Shown here piece after piece: positions 60,412 to 64,000 of a stretch of 64,000 bases of DNA. The translations under genes and the position numbers were made by a program. The first letter of the stretch is position 1. Every line of letters begins with the position of its first letter. The DNA is from Citrifermentans bemidjiense Bem. Lineage in GTDB: Bacteria; Desulfobacterota; Desulfuromonadia; Geobacterales; Geobacteraceae. The notes beneath the pieces are model-generated. The model was not told the DNA's origin and made no database searches. It saw only the letters and a list, made by a program, of their open reading frames with translations. Where the stretch lies: the NCBI RefSeq assembly GCF_000020725.1, contig NC_011146.1, positions 3,223,501 to 3,287,500 on the forward strand, given 5' to 3'.

Positions 60412-60689
60412 GAGAGACTCCTTCGGCCGGAACGTGTACAGCGGATTCCCCGGCAGCAAGGGGCGAAGCGCCGGCGCAAGATTGGAATTCTATCATACCC
60501 GCTATCAAGGGAAGCATCCTCCCGTCTCTTGGGCAACGAACGCGTCGCCCCCGCCCAGGCGCCGGACCGGATGCCCCCCTCCCCCGGCCGCCGCACGAAG
60601 GCCGATATTATGCTTGTAATGCTTTTTGCGGTTTAGTATGTTTCCCGAAGACAAAACAACACACGTTCACCTAAGACAAAGGAACCACG

Positions 60690-61103
60690 ATGGAAAAACT
60701 AGACGAGGCGCTGGTCGAACTGCGCCAGGACATGCGGGACCAGAAGAAGCAGTCGGCCTTTTACGATCTCTTTCTCAACTCCGCCTTTTTCGTTCCCATC
60801 CTGAACAACGACCAGCAGCAGGACGATACGGCGGGAGTCATTCCGGTTATCACCGAGGCTGAAGGAAACGATTACCTGATGATATTCAGCTCGCTGGAGC
60901 GGCTGAAGGCCTGGGCCGGCGAGGAAGGGAAGTTCATAGAAGCGCCGGGATTCCTGTTGGCCCAGAACACCACGCCCCCCCTGCACTGGGCTTTGAACGT
61001 CGGGACCGAGTTCTCCAAACAGTTCCACCCCGAAGAAATAAAGTGGCTCAGGGATTCGGTGGAGCGCTGCAACGCCGAGGCAGCCAAGGGCGCCGGAGCC
61101 TGA
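60690..61103 (+). CDS. SseB-family protein
   Basis: 137 residues. AFYDLFLNSAFFVPIL, GVIPVITEAEGNDYLMIFSS and LERLKAWAG match the N-terminal SseB domain, found in serine-sensitivity enhancer proteins and in secretion-linked proteins. Biochemical function is unknown. Single gene followed by a clear terminator. Confidence 0.75.
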   Translation: MEKLDEALVELRQDMRDQKKQSAFYDLFLNSAFFVPILNNDQQQDDTAGVIPVITEAEGNDYLMIFSSLERLKAWAGEEGKFIEAPGFLLAQNTTPPLHWALNVGTEFSKQFHPEEIKWLRDSVERCNAEAAKGAGA

Positions 61104-61158
61104 TAGGCGCCTCGGGCGGAGTTGCCGCCTTTCCCCAAAATCGCATTCGCCGACTTCG

Positions 61159-61194
61159 AAGGCGCCCGTGAAACAGACAGGGCGCCTTTTTCTT
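61159..61194 (+). terminator. intrinsic terminator after the SseB-like gene
   Basis: AAGGCGCCC (61159-61167) pairs with GGGCGCCTT (61180-61188), then TTTCTTTT. Confidence 0.85.
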
Positions 61195-61278
61195 TTCCCA
61201 AGGCGCACCCGCCAAGCTCGCTATACCCCTCTGCAAACGCACGAACGACCCTCAATCGAGACTGTATACAGTTTTTAT

Positions 61279-61305
61279 TAAAGTCATAGTCTTTCTCGCC
61301 GAACC
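61279..61305 (+). promoter_or_regulatory. probable sigma-28 (FliA) promoter of the chemoreceptor-PilZ gene
   Basis: TAAAGTCA (61279-61286), exactly 11 bases, GCCGAACC (61298-61305). Six of eight and five of eight positions match the consensus, with correct spacing. The start codon is at 61432. Confidence 0.6.
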
Positions 61306-61431
61306 TAATAGGTAGCAAGATAGACTCTCTTATGCGTTATGCCTTCCCTTTTGAAAAGTACGCGGCGGGCTTCTTTCTTGTGTAATGCGCAAAGACGCGC
61401 GACGATCAAAACAGAAAGGAGTTCCCGCTGC

Positions 61432-63006
61432 ATGGAAACTATCTGGCACTACTATCTCTGTCTCACCATCAAGACCAGGTTGATGATTTTATGCCTGTGC
61501 TACAGCTTGTGCATCGTCGCTGCAACAGTTGCAGGTTCACTCGACTCACAGATCTGGCAGTGGGGACTGACGATTTTGTTCATCGCCATGGGCGCGCTAT
61601 TCGGCGGCATCAACATCTGGGGCATCACCAGTGCGATCGCGCGGACCATCAACAACCTGGAGACGCTGGCACAGGGGAACCTCAGCCAGGAGATCGTAAT
61701 CAAGCGCACCAACGAGATCAGCAAACTCCTCCACGCCATGCGCAAGATGGTCGGCAACCAGACCGAGGTGCTGCGCAACATCCACGGCGCCAGCCTGCAG
61801 ATGGAACAGTCTTCCTTTCAGATTTCCGAGATCTCCAACGAGATAGCCGATAGCACCAAGGCACAGCAAGCGCAGGTGCTGCAGGTTTCCGAAGCAACCG
61901 GCGAGGTGCTCACGATTTCTTCATCGGTGCGCGAACTCTCCGATATGATGCTGAACGAATCCCTGGTGACCGAAAAGGAGGCCGAACAAGGCCTTGACGC
62001 CACCAACCAGAACATCGACCAGATGCGTTTAACGGTCACCGAGGTAAACCGCGCAGCGGAAGAGACTTCGGGGTTGAACCAGGTGGCGGAGGAGATCCAC
62101 AAGATCATCGCCAGCATCACGGACATAGCGGACCAGACCAACCTTTTGGCGCTCAATGCCGCCATCGAGGCCGCAAGGGCAGGAGAACAGGGTCGCGGCT
62201 TTGCCGTAGTGGCCGACGAGGTCCGCAATCTCGCCACACGTACCTCGAGGGAGACCCAAGAGATCACCAGGATCATCTCGTCCCTGGCGGAACAGGTAAC
62301 CGCTACCATGGGGACCATGGAACGGATCGTCGAACGCGTCAACGGCGGCGAGCAAAAGACCCTGCAGACGGCCCAGATAATACAGAGCATGGCCTCCTCC
62401 GTCCGCGAGACCTCCGCGGCCAGCCGGCGCATCTCCGATGCGAGCAAATCGCAGATGGAGCGGCTCACGCAGTTGCAGCAAAGCCAGGAATCGCTCTTCC
62501 ACACCATAAAGGACAACGGGGCCAAGATCGGGGTCACCGCCACCATCAGCGGGGACCTCAACGCCGTCACCAAGCAGTTCAACCGCCTGCTGGACAACTT
62601 CACCTTCAGTACCGAAACCGAAATCGAGCGTTCCGCGCGCGAGCAGCGGCAGTACCCGCGCGCGAACAACGGGCTTCTGGCCGTGATGCGCGAGGCAGGC
62701 TCGCAGCAGGAGATCCAGGGAATTACCAGCGATTTCAGCATGACCGGGCTCCAGCTGCGCATCGCCGCGCAGGCCGGCCTCAAAGAGGGGCAACTCGTCG
62801 AGGTGGAACTGATGACTCCCGGCACTTCCCTGGACGAATTCGAGCAACAGGAGCCGCTCAAGATCGCTGCGCGGGTGGTGTGGCTCCGTACCAACCATGA
62901 GGGTGCCGCCTGCGGCCTTGAATTCAACCCCCTGGTCCCGGCACAACAGCAGCGCCTGGAAGCCTGCTTCCGGCATTTCAAGAAGAACTCCCGCTTCAAA
63001 AGCTAG
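61432..63006 (+). CDS. methyl-accepting chemotaxis protein fused to a PilZ domain
   Basis: 524 residues. Two adjacent membrane spans (about 17-36 and 43-66) have almost no periplasmic loop. HAMP-like and methyl-accepting domains follow, with tip [26 protein letters not shown]-terminal PilZ domain (about 400-515) carries RxxxR (RQYPR) and DxSxxG (DFSMTG), the cyclic-di-GMP contacts. It should couple c-di-GMP level to the chemotaxis kinase. The ORF opens at 61339, but AAAGGAG lies ten bases before the ATG at 61432, and the intervening residues are not protein-like. Confidence 0.9.
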   Translation: METIWHYYLCLTIKTRLMILCLCYSLCIVAATVAGSLDSQIWQWGLTILFIAMGALFGGINIWGITSAIARTINNLETLAQGNLSQEIVIKRTNEISKLLHAMRKMVGNQTEVLRNIHGASLQMEQSSFQISEISNEIADSTKAQQAQVLQVSEATGEVLTISSSVRELSDMMLNESLVTEKEAEQGLDATNQNIDQMRLTVTEVNRAAEETSGLNQVAEEIHKIIASITDIADQTNLLALNAAIEAARAGEQGRGFAVVADEVRNLATRTSRETQEITRIISSLAEQVTATMGTMERIVERVNGGEQKTLQTAQIIQSMASSVRETSAASRRISDASKSQMERLTQLQQSQESLFHTIKDNGAKIGVTATISGDLNAVTKQFNRLLDNFTFSTETEIERSAREQRQYPRANNGLLAVMREAGSQQEIQGITSDFSMTGLQLRIAAQAGLKEGQLVEVELMTPGTSLDEFEQQEPLKIAARVVWLRTNHEGAACGLEFNPLVPAQQQRLEACFRHFKKNSRFKS

Positions 63007-63164
63007 CGAGGCGGAAGCGCCGCCGGCGCTGCAGCGATCTCGGACAGAAAGGCACTTGGAATTCCAGGTGCCTTTTCGCGTGATGCCCTGGCAAAGATTG
63101 CGGGATCGCAACCTAAGCTATACACTCTTCAACAGAAAACCAACCGGCGGCATCCAACGACGGG

Positions 63165-63851
63165 GTGGGCATTATGGGCGAGATGACGTGGCAGGCTGAA
63201 CGATTCGCTGCAGCATTGCGGGAAAAGCTGCAGGAGACACTGGGCCGGGAACCGAGTCTCCTGTCGTTAAATGAGGCATTGACCGCATGCAGCGCTGCCG
63301 CCGAGAAGGTCTGCGCCGGGCGCCCCATGGCCTGTGCTCCCGGTTGTCCTTCCTGCTGCGTTCTCAACGTGGCGGTACTGCTTCCGGAGGCCATACTGAT
63401 AGCTATGCGGCTGCGCAAAACGCTCCCGCCGTCGGAGCTTAGCCATCTGCAGCGCACACTGTCTGCCCACCGTTCGTGGACGCGCTGGATGGACGACGAG
63501 GAAAGAATCATCAAGCGCGCCGTCTGCCCCTTTCTCGACAGCTACGGCAGTTGCTGCATCCACGAGGTGCGCCCGCTGGCCTGCCGGGGCGCAGCCTCAC
63601 TGGATGCTGATTGCTGCCGCAAGGCCTTCTCCCCCATCATCACTGACGACCCCCGCCTGGTCCCCGCCGACCTGCTGAGGCAGGCAGCCTACGACGAGGC
63701 CTTTTCCACCCTGGGCAAGGCCCTCAAATCCAGTGGTCTCGACGACCGCAGCATCGAATTGGGTACAGGTGTGCTGGCGTTCCTGGAAGAGCCGGAGTAC
63801 CTGGAGCTCTTCAGCGGCCGCGGACGGCTCCCCGACTCCCTCTGGCGCTGA
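63165..63851 (+). CDS. YkgJ-like cysteine-cluster protein, 228 aa
   Basis: Cysteine-rich protein resembling the YkgJ zinc/iron-chelating family: CAPGCPSCCVLNVAVLLPEA (about 57-76), CPFLDSYGSCCIHEVRPLAC (about 122-141) and CC in DADCCRKAF. Such clusters probably bind metal or FeS. The start is uncertain: GTG 63165, ATG 63174 or ATG 63183 are all in frame, with GGGGTGGG as the only purine-rich stretch upstream. It follows the chemoreceptor-PilZ gene by 158 bases on the same strand and may be co-transcribed. Divergent from the protein at 16355. Confidence 0.75.
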   Translation: MGIMGEMTWQAERFAAALREKLQETLGREPSLLSLNEALTACSAAAEKVCAGRPMACAPGCPSCCVLNVAVLLPEAILIAMRLRKTLPPSELSHLQRTLSAHRSWTRWMDDEERIIKRAVCPFLDSYGSCCIHEVRPLACRGAASLDADCCRKAFSPIITDDPRLVPADLLRQAAYDEAFSTLGKALKSSGLDDRSIELGTGVLAFLEEPEYLELFSGRGRLPDSLWR

Positions 63852-64000
63852 CTACTGCCCTTTTTTCCCGCCTTGATCCACCAGTTTCAGGCTCCACGGT
63901 CCATTGGTAGCGATCTGCAGGACCGTTTCCTGGTCCACCCAAGCGTTGTGAACCGTCCTGGGCGCAAGGGCGAAATAGCTTCCGGCCGGAAGCACCGTCG
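63852..64000 (-). CDS. cupin-domain protein, C-terminal end (truncated by window)
   Basis: Reading the minus strand from the right edge gives about 49 codons to a TAG at 63852-63854. The stretches LPAGSYFALAPRTVHNAW and ATNGPWSLKLVDQ have the shape of the last strands of a cupin barrel (PAGS-x-P-x-x-x-HNAW). The stop abuts the stop of the YkgJ-like gene on the other strand. The start lies outside the window, so the full domain content and substrate are unknown. Confidence 0.6.
   Translation of the reverse strand, partial: TVLPAGSYFALAPRTVHNAWVDQETVLQIATNGPWSLKLVDQGGKKGQ

Overview
The window is a gene-dense, GC-rich (roughly 60%) chromosomal segment of a Desulfuromonadota bacterium, most probably Geobacteraceae (Geobacter/Geomonas/Citrifermentans type). 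This rests on the acetate-permease plus succinyl-CoA:acetate CoA-transferase set, the ETF plus membrane FeS/heme ETF:menaquinone oxidoreductase, the dusB-ntrB-ntrC order, many chemotaxis and c-di-GMP proteins, and dispersed G-rich palindromic intergenic repeats. No rRNA, tRNA, prophage, transposase or CRISPR array was found. It reads as core chromosome.

Layout. 0-10 kb (+): 3' end of aspartate ammonia-lyase, NifU-domain protein, cardiolipin synthase, mutS2, a DHFR-TPR fusion, recO, dnaB, an unrecognised 427-aa family and a receiver-PilZ protein. 10-16 kb (-): isochorismatase-like hydrolase, dusB-ntrB-ntrC operon, and a YbaK deacylase/sirtuin pair. 16-21.4 kb (+): receiver, YkgJ-type cysteine-cluster protein, TSCPD protein, fabI, hflX, UPF0126/TRIC protein, Nudix. 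21.5-25.4 kb (-): PPi-type phosphofructokinase with rtcA, and a GGDEF-EAL protein.

25.5-50.1 kb (-) is one catabolic island. Thiolase, 3-hydroxyacyl-CoA dehydrogenase, enoyl-CoA hydratase, acyl-CoA dehydrogenase, EtfD/EMO-type membrane oxidoreductase, etfB, etfA, cobalamin adenosyltransferase, a short racemase-like CaiB protein, a second acyl-CoA dehydrogenase, a GctAB-type CoA-transferase and a DUF2889 protein run head to tail. Upstream lie an M24 peptidase, a nitroreductase, the fused isobutyryl-CoA mutase IcmF, a DUF6125-like protein, acetate symporter with DUF485 partner, an IclR regulator and succinyl-CoA:acetate CoA-transferase. Together they suggest activation of short/branched acyl chains, B12-dependent rearrangement (IcmF with AdoCbl from the adenosyltransferase), beta-oxidation to acetyl-CoA, and electron delivery through ETF to menaquinone. 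A divergent MerR-type regulator sits at the edge. Its own promoter region and the promoters of the thiolase operon and the CoA-transferase operon share a TTTACGT-type operator, so a local regulon is predicted.

50.9-64 kb is mostly signalling: a PAS histidine kinase, PaaI-like thioesterase, a 1089-aa chemoreceptor with a duplicated cysteine-cluster PAS module, a small exported protein, an SH3b protein, YbaN, a metallophosphoesterase/lipid-kinase pair, an SseB-like protein, a chemoreceptor-PilZ fusion, a second YkgJ-like protein and the 3' end of a cupin gene. Three sequences here match the flagellar sigma-28 (FliA) promoter, before both chemoreceptors and the small exported protein. All functions are inferred from sequence reading alone; no database search was run.
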